Positions 1 through 12,060 of a stretch of 64,000 bases of DNA are shown in pieces. A program made the translations under genes and the position numbers. Every line of letters starts with the position of its first letter. Position 1 is the first letter of the stretch. Under the pieces are notes generated by a model. It did no database searches. It was not told where the DNA came from and saw only the letters and a list, made by a program, of their open reading frames with translations. Source of the DNA: Lepus europaeus (lineage: Eukaryota > Chordata > Mammalia > Lagomorpha > Leporidae). The stretch lies in the NCBI RefSeq assembly GCF_033115175.1, contig NC_084836.1:86084253-86148252 (forward strand), given 5' to 3'.

Positions 1-59
1 AAATGTATGTTCATTAAATAAATGTTAAAAAACATTTTAAATTGTTTTAAAATTTTTTT

Positions 60-405
60 ATAATTAAAAATTGGAAAGGCAGAGAGAGGAGTGATAGAGT
101 GGGGGGGGGGAGAAAGAGAGAGAGAGAGAGAAGGAGCTATCTTCCACCTACCTATACACTCTACAAATCCCTGCAACAGCTGGAGCTAGCCCAGGCTGAA
201 GTCAGGAGCCCAGAGCTCCATCTGGGTCTCTCCCATGGGTGGCAGGGACTCAAGCATTGAGCCATCACCTGCCACTGCCCAGGGTATGCGTTAGCAGGAA
301 GCAGGATCAGAAGCTGAAGCAGGACTCAAATCCAGGCACTTTGAAATGGCATGTGAGGCCCAGTAGGTCACTCCCTACTCCCCCAGCGCCTGCTACTGAC
401 CCATA
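60..405 (-). mobile_element. C-SINE, old copy, reverse orientation
   Basis: It starts with a GA-rich block (with a G run near 102-111), then ctggagctagcccaggctgaa, gtctctcccatgggtggcaggg, and gcaggactcaaatcca, the reversed B-box region. This is the diverged layout of a lagomorph tRNA-derived SINE on the minus strand. Confidence 0.65.
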
Positions 406-507
406 AGAGCTTGGGGTGGGGGGGTCAGAAAAATGGGAGGGTAGAAAAAAAAAAGAAATGGCATGTGAGCACCCCAAGTGGAGGTTAAACCACTATACCA
501 CAATGCA

Positions 508-825
508 AATTTTATTTTTATTTATTTGAGATGTAGAGAGGCAGAGAGAGTAAGAGACAGACAACTCACCTCTGCTAATTGACTCCCTAAATGCTTGCAA
601 CAGCCAGAGTTAGGCAAGGCTGAAGCCAGGAGCCAGTAATTTAATCTAGATATCTCACGTGGGTATCAGGGACCCAAATACGCAAACCAAAATCTGCTTC
701 TTTTCAGGATGTGTGTTAGCAGAAATCTGGGACTAAAAGCAGAGAAAGTATCATACCCACACCCTCCCTTGCGGAATGTGAACACTTCAGACTGCATCTT
801 AATTGCTAAGCCATGGTTGGCCCCT
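508..825 (-). mobile_element. C-SINE, old copy, reverse orientation
   Basis: It begins attttatttttatttatttgag and a GA-rich run, then the gccaggagcc core and the cttaattgctaagcca head, ending ttggcccc. Strongly diverged. Confidence 0.7.
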
Positions 826-839
826 TAAAAAACAATTGC

Positions 840-2230
840 ATTCTGATTTACCTTTTCTCAATTTGCATAAACTTTTGTCCAGTATTTGTGTTATTTTGCC
901 CTTTTTTGAACCATATAAGTAGATGCTATTACTGGCTTATACTGCAAATATTTTATTAGATTTATCCACATCTTTACTAATCTATTCTCGGTATTATGGT
1001 TTTTGTTTGTTGTGAGGCTTATTTGGACCTTCTTTCTAGGTAGGATTAAAAACTCCTTAAAGTAAGAGCCTGCTAGTGGTAAAATTTCTCCAGGTTTATT
1101 TTCTTGAAAGTCATTTTTATTTCACTTTAATTCTTGGAAGGCATTTTCAATGGGTTTGTAAGTTTAGTTTGACAACATGTTTCACAGCACTTCAAGGATT
1201 TTATTCTATTGTTTCCCATCTTTCACGGATGCTATGAGGGAGAGGGGAGACCTGTCAGTTACCTGATCATGTAGATAAGTTGTCTTTTCTTTGAGGTTGT
1301 TTTAGGATTTCATTCTTGTCTTAGGAGTTGTATGTGTTTAAGTGTGGATTATTTTATTTTCCTTTGGATGTATTGGTATTCCTAAACCTAAGAATTTATC
1401 CATTTCATAAATCTGGAAAATTCTCACTGATTATATTTTCAAATACAAGTCTTCTCTATTTTCTCTATTTTCTTAATCTTTATTCCAGTTAGATTAGACT
1501 TGTTCATTATACCCTTCACACATCTTAATCTGTCTCCTATATTTTCCATATATTTGCCTATTTGTGTAGCAACTATTTTGAACTTCCAGTTTTCCAGATT
1601 TTTTTTTTTTAATTTATTTTTTTTAACATGAGATGCAAAGAGGCAGGCAGGCAGTAGGCAGGCAGTGAGATAGACAGACAGACAGACAGATGTACAGACA
1701 AGGAAAGCTATCCTCTGCTGATTCATTCCTCCAATGCTTGAAACAGTCACAGCTGGGTCTAGATACCAGCTAAAAACTCAATCCAGGTCTCCCAGATAGG
1801 TGACAGGAAACCAATTGCTTGAAATATAATCTGTTGCTTTTCAGGTTTTTATCTGGCAGGAAGCTACAATTGGGAGCAGAGCCAGGATTTCACCGAGGCA
1901 AGCCAATATGGGACACTAGCATCTTAACTGCTAGACCAAACAATAGGTTACACATTGTTAATTGTGTAACCTATGTAGTAAGTTTTTATTACTTTTAACT
2001 GCTAATCTATTTAATTCTCTCAAAAAGTTGTTTGTTTTTGATAATTTCTCACCCTTTAATGATACTTTAAAGTCTTATTTTAGTAAATATAATAGGAATA
2101 GTTATTTATGTTCTCCCCTATGATCCTTATACTTTGATTCTGTCTTTGTTGCTTTCATTAATCCTAGACCATGATGATTTTATTGTACATTTAGTGATTT
2201 TTTTTTTCATACTGAGCTTGTGGCCATTTT
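840..2230. mobile_element. Old L1 (L1M-type) 3' region, interrupted by a SINE
   Basis: T-rich sequence includes atctggaaaattctcactg, attatattttcaaatac and later gttagacttg-like words, typical of the 3' part of ancient mammalian L1 elements. A C-SINE at 1600-1950 splits it. Orientation and exact limits are uncertain. Confidence 0.5.
1600..1950 (-). mobile_element. C-SINE, old copy, reverse orientation, with CAGG/CAGA simple repeat
   Basis: A T-rich tail is followed by a CAGG/CAGA simple repeat (about 1642-1695) where the GA block should be, then ctctgctgattcattcc, gtctcccagataggtgacagg and a degenerate head ending ctgctagaccaaacaata. Confidence 0.65.
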
Positions 2231-3101
2231 AACTATTTATAAAATTATTTGGGATTTGTATTGAAAGTGTATACCTCTAATAAAGAAATTCATTGGCTTT
2301 TATAAATTTTATAAATCACACAAGAGTACTTCAAACTAAATATTTAGCTTGTGGTTTTCAAACTAATAAGTATTATAAATGTATATGCCCATCATCAGAT
2401 AGTCAGCTTGTGGCCAATGATACTGCCCAATCTACATGGGCTGTGGGCTCCCACTCTTGTCCACATTGACACCAAGAATTACCCAGGTCCCAGGGGATCA
2501 ATATCCCTTTGGATATCCAGAGTTCTGCTCTGACTTAGTGCTTTGACCTTAAAAAGATTCTTCCACTTCAAGCCAGCTCAATCATGTATTTTAAATGGTT
2601 GTTGAACAATACTATACAAAATATTTTAAGTGGTTTTAGTGAGTCATAAAATATTTTGAGGATATCTAATCAATCACCAGAAACAGAAGTTTTTCATCTG
2701 AAATTTATATTTGGCATGCTTATACAGAAATCCTACTACTAGGGCATATCTACATTTTCATTTATAATTATCTATGGTACTTATAGAATATTTTAAAAAA
2801 TCACAATACTAGTTCAAATTCATATAGTTTTATAATTTATCAAGCATTTTTGTGTCATTTATTTTAAACAATGTAAAAGCTAGGAAAATTAAGGTAGAAC
2901 TGAATAGGGTTAAAATGTTGTTTTCATTCTCATTAGAAAATTCTAAGGAAATAAAAGAACTCAGTAACAGCTATAAATATAGTCAAGTTACTGTGAAGGT
3001 CTAAATGCTTTTGCAGGTTTTTAGAAGTCAATTACTTCATCTATTTGCCATCATGTTTCTGCCATTATCTCTTGGATGAAAAACATAACAGATTAATTAT
3101 A
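2231..3101. other. Intron, no gene seen
   Basis: AT-rich sequence without a recognisable gene or well-preserved repeat. Possible old L1-derived material at its left end. Confidence 0.5.
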
Positions 3102-3115
3102 AAATTAACTTTATG

Positions 3116-3472
3116 GCTGGTGCCGCGGCTCAGTAGGCTAATCCTCTGCCTGTGGCGCCGGCACACCGGGTTCTAGTCCTAGTCGGGGCGCCAGATTCTG
3201 TCCCGGTTGCCCCTCTTCCAGGCCAGCTCTCTGCTGTGGCTCGGGAGAGCTGTGGGGGCTGGCCCAAGTCCTTGGGCCCTGTACCCGCATGGGAGACCAG
3301 GAAAAGCACCTGGCTCCTGGCTTCGGATCAGCGCAGTGCGCCCGCCACAGCGTGCCGGCCACAGCGGCCATTGGAGGGTGAACCAACAGAAAAGGAAGAC
3401 CTTTGTCTCTGTCTCTTTCTCTCACTCTCCACTCTGCCTGTCAAAAAATAAAATAATTAATTAATAAAAAAG
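3116..3472 (+). mobile_element. C-SINE, young copy, with target-site duplication
   Basis: The tRNA-like head ggctggtgccgcggctca is followed by the B box ggttctagtcc, the ccaggagaagcacctgg-type core, a TC-rich block, ctctgcctgtcaaa and an A-rich tail. The 14-bp direct repeat aaattaactttatg flanks it at 3102-3115 and 3473-3486. Confidence 0.95.
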
Positions 3473-3486
3473 AAATTAACTTTATG

Positions 3487-5138
3487 CTCATAAGTGATTT
3501 ACAGAAAGAGTAATCTGAGGCGATAGAACCTTATAATAATGTACCAACTAATTTACTTCTCATTGTTTTATATTTTCTTTTTATTCTAGTTGTATTTCAA
3601 CATCATGAATCAAACACTTAACTAAATTTTTAGAGTAAATATGTTTACAAAACAAAAATGATAGTAGTGGCCAAAATCTTGATAGAACTAAGTATTAACT
3701 TCTAAGTTATTCCAAAGATATCTGGAGTTCACTCTTCATTGCCTCTGACATTGACATTAATAGTGAAATAGTTTCTCACATCTTTAAAGTTTTCTAGTAG
3801 AATCTGGCTGCACACTTTAAAGAGAGGCTTGGATATGTCGTCTTTAACCTTTAGCTATTATATACGCTACATTAAATTGTGTATCTTGGGACCAAAATCA
3901 GAAAATAATAATAGGAAGCATTTAATTCAGCTTATTTTTAAGGGACTTTCCAAAAGATAGTGTTTAAATTCTAAGATCTTTCATTTAATTCCTTTGTTCA
4001 AAGTTCATTCATTTATAAATTAACACTCCAAAAATACATATAAATTGTTACATCTGTAAGTGATCAGAATTATAGGAATGTGCCATAAGTAATTTTAAAT
4101 ATCAGAAAACTTCACATTCTTCCCACATGAAATAAAAACTAAGACAAAAACCAAACATACAGACATACAAAATTTGATACTAACTTTTGGGACAGAGCAG
4201 CTTGACATTTTAAATACAAGAAGAAATACTGGGTCATAATTTCTTCTGTGGCTCTAGTTTAACATAGATATAAGTGGAAACAGAATTTTGGGGCCAATAA
4301 GTTAAGCACCTCCTATTTTGAAAATTTATGGGCCATGAAAGGATTGCACCAGAGCTTTTAAATCCCCTCCAGCAGGATTTAAAATAGTCCCCAATATGAA
4401 ATAGCATGAGAGAAGTAATCACAACATCTTAGGGCTAAATAGGACTGTAGAGTTATTCCATATGGGGAAGGAGTTTGGAGGAGTCACTAGGAGTAGTACC
4501 TTCCCTATAGATGGGATATCAGATTCTTCTTTATTATGAAAATGATATTATAGATTTACCTAGATTTAAAAATTGTGCCAAGATCAAATGTCATATCATA
4601 ATTGAAATTACTCTGAAAATTATGATTAGCCACTTGGTACAGTGGACAAGTAACAGCTAAGGAAATGATAGAGACAGCAGATACATTACTATGGGCGAAT
4701 GATAAAGTAGCAACTTTCTAAGGCTCATATAAAAACTACATACTCTGGAACATTTCTTGGGGAAATTCTCTCCAAAGTACAAAGCATTCAGTTAACAAAA
4801 GTTACTTAACCAATTTTAACAAGTTATTGGTACATTTCCAAGCTCAGTAATAAGGCATACAAATTTTAAAAATGAGCAAAATCACACTTGTAAAGAATTA
4901 TTAACAGTATATTAGCATGTATGAAAAGATAGTCACTTCAAACCACACACAAGAGATCCATTTTTTTTTTCAAGTATAAATAAGACTCTTGGTGGTGAGA
5001 TGGTTTTTTTTAAACATCTAGTAAAATAATTTTTATTTGGATTTATGAGGAAAGTACCAAACAAATCCTTTATGTGATCTGCCCAAGCAATTCACAAAGC
5101 CAGTGACAAGAACATAGCCTATTGCTAAACATAGAAGC
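3487..5138. other. Intron, no gene seen
   Basis: AT-rich sequence with many stops in all frames and no recognised repeat apart from short A/T runs. Confidence 0.5.
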
Positions 5139-5139
5139 A

Positions 5140-5276
5140 GGGTAACATGATTTAAGGAGAATTGACTCTGTAGGCAGAATTCCTGGGTTTGAATCCCTGA
5201 TTTGGCATTTATAAGATATGTACTGGACCAGTTTAATCTCAGTGTCATAAGGGTAAAACAGAGAATAATACAAACT
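5140..5276 (+). mobile_element. MIR, 5' part (split by MER2)
   Basis: It shows gactctgtaggcagaattcc, tgggtttgaatccc (B-box region) and atgtactggaccagtttaat, the MIR tRNA-like and core regions. It continues at 5609 after a MER2 insertion. Confidence 0.8.
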
Positions 5277-5608
5277 TGTCCTTCAGTATCCATGGGAATT
5301 AGATCTAGGACCCCTTACAGATACAAAAATCTGAGGACATGTAAGTCCCTTATATGAAATGGTGTCATATTTGCCTATCACCTGTGCACACCTTCCCATA
5401 TACTTCATATCAGCTTCAGATTATGCATAATACCTAGTGCAATGCAAAAGCTTTCCAAATAGTTTCATACTTAGTTTTCAAGGAATAATGAAAAGAAAGA
5501 AGTCTGTAGACATTCAGTAAAGGTGCAATTTCTTTCTCAATATTTTCAATTCATGGTTAGTTTATTAATCCATTTATGCAGGATTATGGATACAAGAGCC
5601 GACTCTAC
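5277..5608 (+). mobile_element. MER2-type Tigger DNA transposon inserted in MIR
   Basis: It reads gtccttcagtatccatggg, aagtcccttatatgaaatgg, cacaccttcccatatacttc and ends with ttcaattcatggttagtt and gccgactctacta. This is the internal order of MER2. The terminal inverted repeats are degraded. Confidence 0.8.
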
Positions 5609-5705
5609 TACTTAAAGTGTTTTGAGGATTACATTGGCTACTTTTATAAAGTTCTTAGGGTAGTGCATGGCATACATGAAGCACAAAGTAAGTGTTTTAC
5701 CATTT
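5609..5705 (+). mobile_element. MIR, 3' part (continuation)
   Basis: The segment ttttgaggattacattggc followed by ttagggtagtgcatggca and gcacaaagtaagtgtttt is the 3' portion of MIR and resumes the copy interrupted at 5277. Confidence 0.75.
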
Positions 5706-6430
5706 CTGTTATAGCAGAGAGAAAAGGGAACTAGATCCCATGTTGATAAACATAAGTCTTTGTGTTGGTATTGCCACTTCCTCAGATAGCCAGCATAATA
5801 GCAATTCAATTTCACCTGTGACACTACTCATTGGCTCACTAACCCCATAGGAGTTAGAACCAAGTGACTTCATGTATACATGAATTCATATATGTATACA
5901 TACATGCATACATGCCTTAAAAACATCAAGTTTATTTTTGATGTCTTGTGGGGAGAAAGACACTGAATTTCAAGGTACTAGACTATAAAAATTCTTACTC
6001 TAGTATTTCAAAAATATCAAGCACAGAGGTCATATTTGTTTAACTTCATATTTAAGGATGCCACCTTTGTATGTATCTTTGGCACTTGAAGAACATACCT
6101 TAAAAATGCACTGCTACTTCTTAACAATGATTTAAGGAGACTACTCATCCATTGGTTAATAGATTTCAATTAGTTTGTCACATCTTCAGTATGGGACATT
6201 AATGAAGAAATTTTAATTCTCTTGTGCTTTAATAATTCAATTTTATCAATCAAAACAACTTTTATTCCAAATAGTAATTCAATGAAGAACGGTGAAATGA
6301 TTAGGGCCAATCAAGTAAAGAACACAACATTTAGTATTGTCAGATCTGTTCAGCACTTGTTCCAGGATACACTGTGCTGTCCTGCTCCACAAGTATCTGC
6401 TGCAGTTGAGGGCTTCCTTTTGGCCCACAT
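5706..6430. other. Intron, no gene seen
   Basis: Mostly AT-rich sequence. A short alternating purine-pyrimidine stretch of tatgtatacatac type lies near 5875-5915. No gene supported. Confidence 0.5.
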
Positions 6431-6444
6431 AGAACATGTCAGAG

Positions 6445-6747
6445 GCCGGCGCCACGGCTCACTTGGCTAATCCTCCGCCTGCAGCGCTGGCACCCCCAGT
6501 TCTAGTCCCGGTTGGGGCGCCGGGTTCTGTCCCGGTTGCCCCTCTTCCAGGCCAGCTCTCTGCTGTGGCCTGGGAGTGCAGTGGAGGATGGCCCAAGTCC
6601 TTGGGCCCTGCACCCGCATGGGAGACCAGGAGAAGCACCTGACTCCTGGCTTCGGACGGCACACTGCAGCCATTTGGGGGGTGAATCAAGGGAAAGGAAG
6701 ACCTTTCTCTCTGTCTAACTCTAACTCTGCCTGTCCAAAAAAAAAAA
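6445..6747 (+). mobile_element. C-SINE, young copy, with target-site duplication
   Basis: The head gccggcgccacggctcactt, B box agttctagtcccgg and tail tgcctgtcc plus A12 are present. The 14-bp repeat agaacatgtcagag flanks it at 6431-6444 and 6748-6761. Confidence 0.95.
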
Positions 6748-6761
6748 AGAACATGTCAGAG

Positions 6762-7380
6762 AACCAGTGTCTTCACATTTTGGGAGGGGCAACTCTGAGG
6801 TGTGTTTTATATGGTTCCCCAGAGTCCTTGACTGCTTTTTTTGCACCAAGGCAACCTATCTGACGACATGACTTTAGCTGATTTTCTCCCCTTCAATCCC
6901 CTCACTTTCTACTTCCATACACGAATTTCCCAGGATCACTTTTTGATCTTTTATCTCGGTGTTTTGAGGAAACCCAAATAAGACAATATTTATGGATAAG
7001 CTACCATGTACCTGCATGGCAAGGGTGTCATGTTGTGGCTTTCCTTCTTCCACAGTACCCATACCTTCCCAGTCTTTTTTGCTGATATTGCTTCTGCCTT
7101 ATTTCTGAATGTTGATGCACCATGGACTCTGTAGGGTCCTCTTCTCTTTTCTGTGCCCATTTTCTGCATAGATGGCCTCATCAATTCCCAGTGTAACCAC
7201 CAATGACTAAAACTTTATATTTTCATCCCTAACTGGTCTCTTAATTTCACATGAATATTTTCAAGTGTGACTTATCCTCACCTAGATGTTAGTAGGGCCA
7301 ATAAAAGAATTCTTGAGACTCCATCTAAAATCTGCTTCTCCTCCATCTCATCTCATGGAAAGATGTCACCATCCCTTGAT
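6762..7380. other. Intron, no gene seen
   Basis: Sequence of more even composition with no recognised gene or clear repeat; it may be a degraded LINE. Confidence 0.4.
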
Positions 7381-8130
7381 TAGTCACTTAAGCCATCACT
7401 TATGATCAGGTCTTTATTCGTCCCAGCCCTTTACTTCGTATATATAATTCATTAGCAAGTCTCACTGACTTTTACCTCCAAAAGTTGCTCTGAAACTATC
7501 CATCTGCTTCCACCTCTGGGTTGACCACTTCCATATAAGACAGCACCACTTCTCATCTTGGCTGCTGCAGTAGCTTCCCACGAGGTCTGTCTTCTGCATT
7601 CTATCTTCCACAGCCTTATTTCAAAAAATATCATGCAAGCTGTGATACATCATCTTCTAAATCTTCCAGGAACTCCCAATCATATGTAAACTCCAGACTC
7701 CTTTCCCTTGTGTACAGAAGTACTCATCCTTCCCTAACCTCTACATGACTTTCTCCTTAGATACCATACTTAAGTCACACTGGTTACTTTCCCCATTTTC
7801 TATACTAACTCATTCTTGTCCCAAAGCTACTAACCATAACTATTTCCTTTGCTTCAATGTTCACCAAGGTCTTTGTAGGGTTACTCCTTCTTATTTAAAT
7901 CTTAGTTTTATTATATTCCCTTCAGAAAGTACTTTATAAACTATCCAACCTAATACAGTCCCCATGCTGTTTTATCAGTGATTGTCACTGCTTTTTCATG
8001 CTTATTTATTTATATTGTGTATTTCCTCATTAAAAGTCAAGAATAGGACATTTATTTTTGGAAGCATCTCTAGTATCTGAAACATAAGTTGACACATATT
8101 GTGCCTTTAATAAATTCTGTTAAAGAAAAT
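7381..8130 (+). mobile_element. L2 LINE 3' region
   Basis: Pyrimidine-rich text such as caggaactcccaatcatatg, gtaaactccagactcctt and then tatttatttatattgtgtat, with a 3' end tgtgcctttaataaattctg, follows the L2 3' end order. Confidence 0.65.
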
Positions 8131-8150
8131 AAATGACAAGAATTATTATT

Positions 8151-8474
8151 GGGGCCGGAGCCGTGGCTCACTTGGTTAATCCTCCGACTGCGGCGCCGGC
8201 ATCCCATATGGGTGCTAGGTTCTAGTCCCGGCTGCCCCTCTTCCAGTCCAGCTCTTTGCTGTGGCCTGGGAGGGCAGTGGAGGATGGCCCAAGTGCTTGG
8301 GCCTCTGCACCCGCATGGGAGACCAGAAGGAGGCACCTGGCTCCTGGCTTCAGATCAGCACATCACCGGCCGTGGCGGCCATTGGGGGAGTGAACCAACG
8401 GAAGGAAGACCTTTCTCTCTGTCTCTCTCTTACTGTCTATAACTCTACCTGTCAAATAAAGTAAAAAAAATGGT
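8151..8474 (+). mobile_element. C-SINE, intermediate age
   Basis: It runs from ggggccggagccgtggctca through ggttctagtcccggct to ctacctgtcaaataaag. The near-repeat aattattatt / aattattatc flanks both ends. Confidence 0.93.
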
Positions 8475-8494
8475 AATAATTATTATCCCTAATT

Positions 8495-8630
8495 TGACAG
8501 TGATAAACCTGATTCTTAAGGTAGTTATGCAATTTGCTTAGGCCAATACAGTCAGAGCCTGATATTCAAATCAAATCAGACTGACTCCAGCAGCACGTCA
8601 TTTAAACCATTTTACCAAACTTATTCTATC
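8495..8630 (-). mobile_element. MIR, reverse orientation
   Basis: It reads gtagttatgcaatttgctta, then gagcctgatattcaaatcaa and cagactgactccag, matching the reversed MIR core and tRNA region. Confidence 0.6.
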
Positions 8631-10470
8631 TATGTGTAGTAAGGCAATATGAATTTGCAAAAGGAAAAATAACCTCTTTACAATAACTTAATGCATCCAT
8701 TTTTCTACAGTATGTTTTTAAAAGACACAGTTTGAATTTCCTGGATCTTACAAAACACCTACAATTCTGAAGAAATGCATCTTAACTGTTGTGCTGTGTG
8801 TATAAACCAAAAAGGCATACTTCTCATTCTCTATATGAGTCTAGTAAGAGATATCCAACAGGATACAATTTTCAGACCATTTATCATAGGAAAACTAAAA
8901 GACTCCAGCTTACAATAGAACACAATTCATTTCACATGAAAACCACTAGAAGCATGGTCATGTTCGGTAATGTTTCTTTTATGAGAATGAAACTACATTT
9001 GACATATGTGTAATTTGAAATCAGAGTCACAATGGCACAAAGATCAAGGGATATGAATAGATGTGTTTTTTTGTGAAAAGCTGAAAGCAACAAAATAGAA
9101 ATAACCATAAAATGGTACCATTAAATGTCTATGAGGAAACTCAACTAAAATCACACAGCAGACAATCGGCCTTTAAAAAGTTATTCTATAATTATTTGGT
9201 ATGTTTTGTTATGAAACTCTAGCATCATAAGCATTATAACAGCTAAAGAATTCCAGTCAAGCTTTCTAAGAAATATATTTTATCATCTCAATGAACAAAC
9301 TGAATAAAGAAAACCAAATATTCATCAAAAGAAGGTAAATATGTATTTAAATTCCACTTATGATATAGTAGTAATAAAAACATATTAAGTCTTCTGCCAG
9401 ATTCCAAAGCAATGGCTGAAAAAGGCACAAAGACATACAGCTTAGTCGATGTTTTATCTTTCTTTTCTCTTTCTTATTTCCCTATATCCAATGGATAGTT
9501 GCAAAAGGTCATTATCAAAAAGGATATTTAGCTACGAACTTAATATATCTAAATCATGCTCCCGATGTAGATATGAGGCCCCGTTAATGAACGCCAGTCA
9601 GGGAACTGAACCCAAAACCTCTGATTCTAAGTTCAACAGTCTTTGCATCTTATACAGTCACCATACAAAGAAGAGAGCACACAAATGTGTGTGCATGAAT
9701 GACAGTGGCAAGAGAGTCCTGTAAAGTTTGAGTTTAAGATATTTTTTAAAGTGTAAATATCTGAGGATTAAAAGGGAGCTACTTGGGTGACAGTTCCAAC
9801 CTGTAAAGTGGTTGTACAAGGAGAAATTCTCACATAATATATGGTCAAAGACCAAAGTCACATAAAGGTAAGCTGATAAGTCAATTCTTATGATCTCAGG
9901 TTCCTGTTTATGTAATGTGATCTGATATGAATATTATCTATTTTTCCTCTACAGAGATCAAGTCAGATATTATCACTCAAAGTGATGGCTATACAGAAAG
10001 TGCTACTCAGAATGAGAGAGAAGATCTGGCATCAGCAAACTAACTCAACTCAGATGCAGGAGGATCATGAGCTCTATGGTCTGATTGACAGGAACACCAG
10101 GAAGAATGACAAAGGAGGTGATTAGGTATAATATTTCCCATGTGTAATTTCTGCATAGTTGTCTCACATACCTGTCAAGAAATTATTTATCATTCATATA
10201 CTGAAGTTATTTCTATCACCTTTGCTCTAAGGAAATATGAGAGTCTAGGTTACATTCACTTGCACAACTTTGCAGTTAATGTGAAGGCTTATTGTATAAT
10301 TTTGATATATTTTTAAGAATTTCATTGGCTCTGTTTCACTAGCTTTAGGAAAATATGGCTCTATAAAATGGCAACAATGATCCATTTGAATTCATAAAAA
10401 TTTAGCATTGATGAGAATGGATATAGGCTGTGCCACATATACTTCAACAAAAGAGCAAATAAAAATGTTT
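8631..10470. other. Intron, no gene seen
   Basis: AT-rich. A weak reversed MIR may lie near 9600-9660 (actgaacccaaaacctctga). No exon-like signal recognised. Confidence 0.45.
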
Positions 10471-10479
10471 ATAAATTTA

Positions 10480-10770
10480 TGTCTAACAAACATTTACTGA
10501 ATGGTTACTATGTGAAAACATAGCAAGCTCTACTGATAGAATGCTAACTCAAAAAATATTATAGTCTGCTTACGATAATTAAACACATTTAGGGGAAGAT
10601 ATAAAAATCTTAAGACAATTATTAGAGGCAATGCATGCACTGAGGAAGAAGCAGTTCATTTTAATTGAAATAAAGGGAGAGTTCAGGGATGAGGTGACAT
10701 CTGCTTTCAGAGAAAGGAATTAGAAGAGTTTGAACAGGTCGGAGTGAAGAAAGTATAAAGAGAAAGTAAA
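10480..10770 (-). mobile_element. L2 LINE, reverse orientation
   Basis: It reads acatttactgaatggttac, tatgtgaaaacatagcaagc, and later gatgaggtgacatctgcttt, the reverse complement of the L2 3' part. Confidence 0.6.
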
Positions 10771-10779
10771 ATGTTTTGC

Positions 10780-10905
10780 TGTCTTTGTGCCTAATGCTGT
10801 GTTAGAAACCTGACCTAGATTATCTGAATCCATCCTCTGATAATACCATGAGAGATTCCATTATTGTTCCCATTCTTCATCCCATCCCTTTATGGATTTC
10901 ATTCT
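10780..10905. mobile_element. MIR-like fragment
   Basis: The words tagattatctgaatccatcc and ttccattattgttcccattc resemble the MIR core 'tcctcacaacaaccc...attttacag' region. Weak. Confidence 0.4.
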
Positions 10906-10999
10906 ATAACATTACAACTCCTCTCGTTAGGAATGGACCCCAATGATCTGACTTTTAGGCCATGTGGACATAGTGCAAACAAAGGCTTGAATTGCACTT

Positions 11000-11212
11000 A
11001 AACATTTTGACTTTATGCCAACTCCATGAGCAAAACAATCCCTAAAGCCCATGGATCTCCCAAAGGATGAGAGACCATGGAGAACTAAACTAAACTCAGA
11101 AACTAAAGCTAAGCCAGCCACCTAGACATGCATGAGAAATGTTTACTTTATACCACTGAACTTCTTGTGATTGTTTATTATGTGGCATCCTTGTGCCAAC
11201 AGCTGATTGATA
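11000..11212 (+). mobile_element. Ancient LTR-like 3' end
   Basis: It ends tactttataccactgaacttc, ttgtgattgtttatt and ccaacagctgattgatac, the usual terminal words of ancient mammalian LTR relics. Family not resolved. Confidence 0.45.
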
Positions 11213-11213
11213 C

Positions 11214-11310
11214 ACTTTTGCAGAGGTAGGAACTGAGCCCCAGAGAGCAAAGATCCCCTACCTAGCCCAGGATTACAAAACTATCAAGGGAAAGAGCCAA
11301 GCTTAGAATT
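11214..11310 (-). mobile_element. MIR, reverse orientation (interrupted by C-SINE)
   Basis: It reads gcagaggtaggaactgagcc, ccagagagcaaagat, aaaactatcaagggaaagag and gcttagaattctgg, the reversed MIR core. It appears to resume after the C-SINE at 11656 (ttcacagacctaagtctctg). Confidence 0.7.
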
Positions 11311-11317
11311 CTGGACT

Positions 11318-11566
11318 GTCACTGTGGCTTAGCAGGTAATGCCATTGCCTGCAGCACCGGCATCCCATGTGGGCACTTGTTCAAGACCAACTGCTCCACT
11401 TCCGATCCAACTCTCTGCTATGGCCTGTGAAAGCAGTGGAAGAAGGCCCAAGTGCTTGGGCCCCTGCACCCACGTAGGAGACCTAGAAGAAGCTCTTGGC
11501 TCCTGGCTTCAGATCAGCTCAGTTTTGGCAATTGCGGCCATTTGGGGAGTGAACCAGCGGACGAAG

Positions 11567-11608
<42 letters not shown>

Positions 11609-11655
11609 TTATGTCTTTCAAATAAATAAATCTTTTTTTTTTTTTTAATAAAAGC
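11318..11655 (+). mobile_element. C-SINE, older copy with (TC)n expansion
   Basis: It follows the C-SINE order from tcactgtggcttagcagg through aagaagctcttggctcctgg to ctttcaaataaataaat. The TC block at about 11572-11605 has expanded. The 10-bp repeat attctggact flanks it at 11308-11317 and 11656-11665. Confidence 0.9.
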
Positions 11656-11739
11656 ATTCTGGACTTTCACAGACCTAAGTCTCTGTTCTCTTCTCACAAA
11701 CTAATCTTTAAGAGAAAAGGAGATTTTTAAAGGGCTTTC

Positions 11740-12060
11740 TAAGGTTAAGGTAGCTAAATGAAGAAAGATATGGAGGTATAAAAGGAAAAGCCTAGCTTGG
11801 TTGAAATTGTCTGAGGTGATATAATAATTACTGAGATTGGGAAGGCAACTTTAGTCTAAATTTAAGAGTCTTGAATGTCAGGCTTAGGATTTCTAAATTC
11901 ATTCTAAGGAATTGAAATATCAGAAAATTTTGAGAAAAGAAGAAACCTATTTAAAAAGGCAATCCAGGAGGCTCTATTTAGTATGTACATTTAGAGAGAT
12001 CACTCACAGGCTTTGCAGTAATCCAGGTAGTAAAATGATAGACACTAGACAATTATTTTC
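11740..12060 (-). mobile_element. L2 LINE, reverse orientation
   Basis: It reads caggcttaggatttctaaat, tcattctaaggaattgaaat, and atttagagagatcactcaca then gcagtaatccaggtag, the reversed L2 3' region. Confidence 0.55.
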
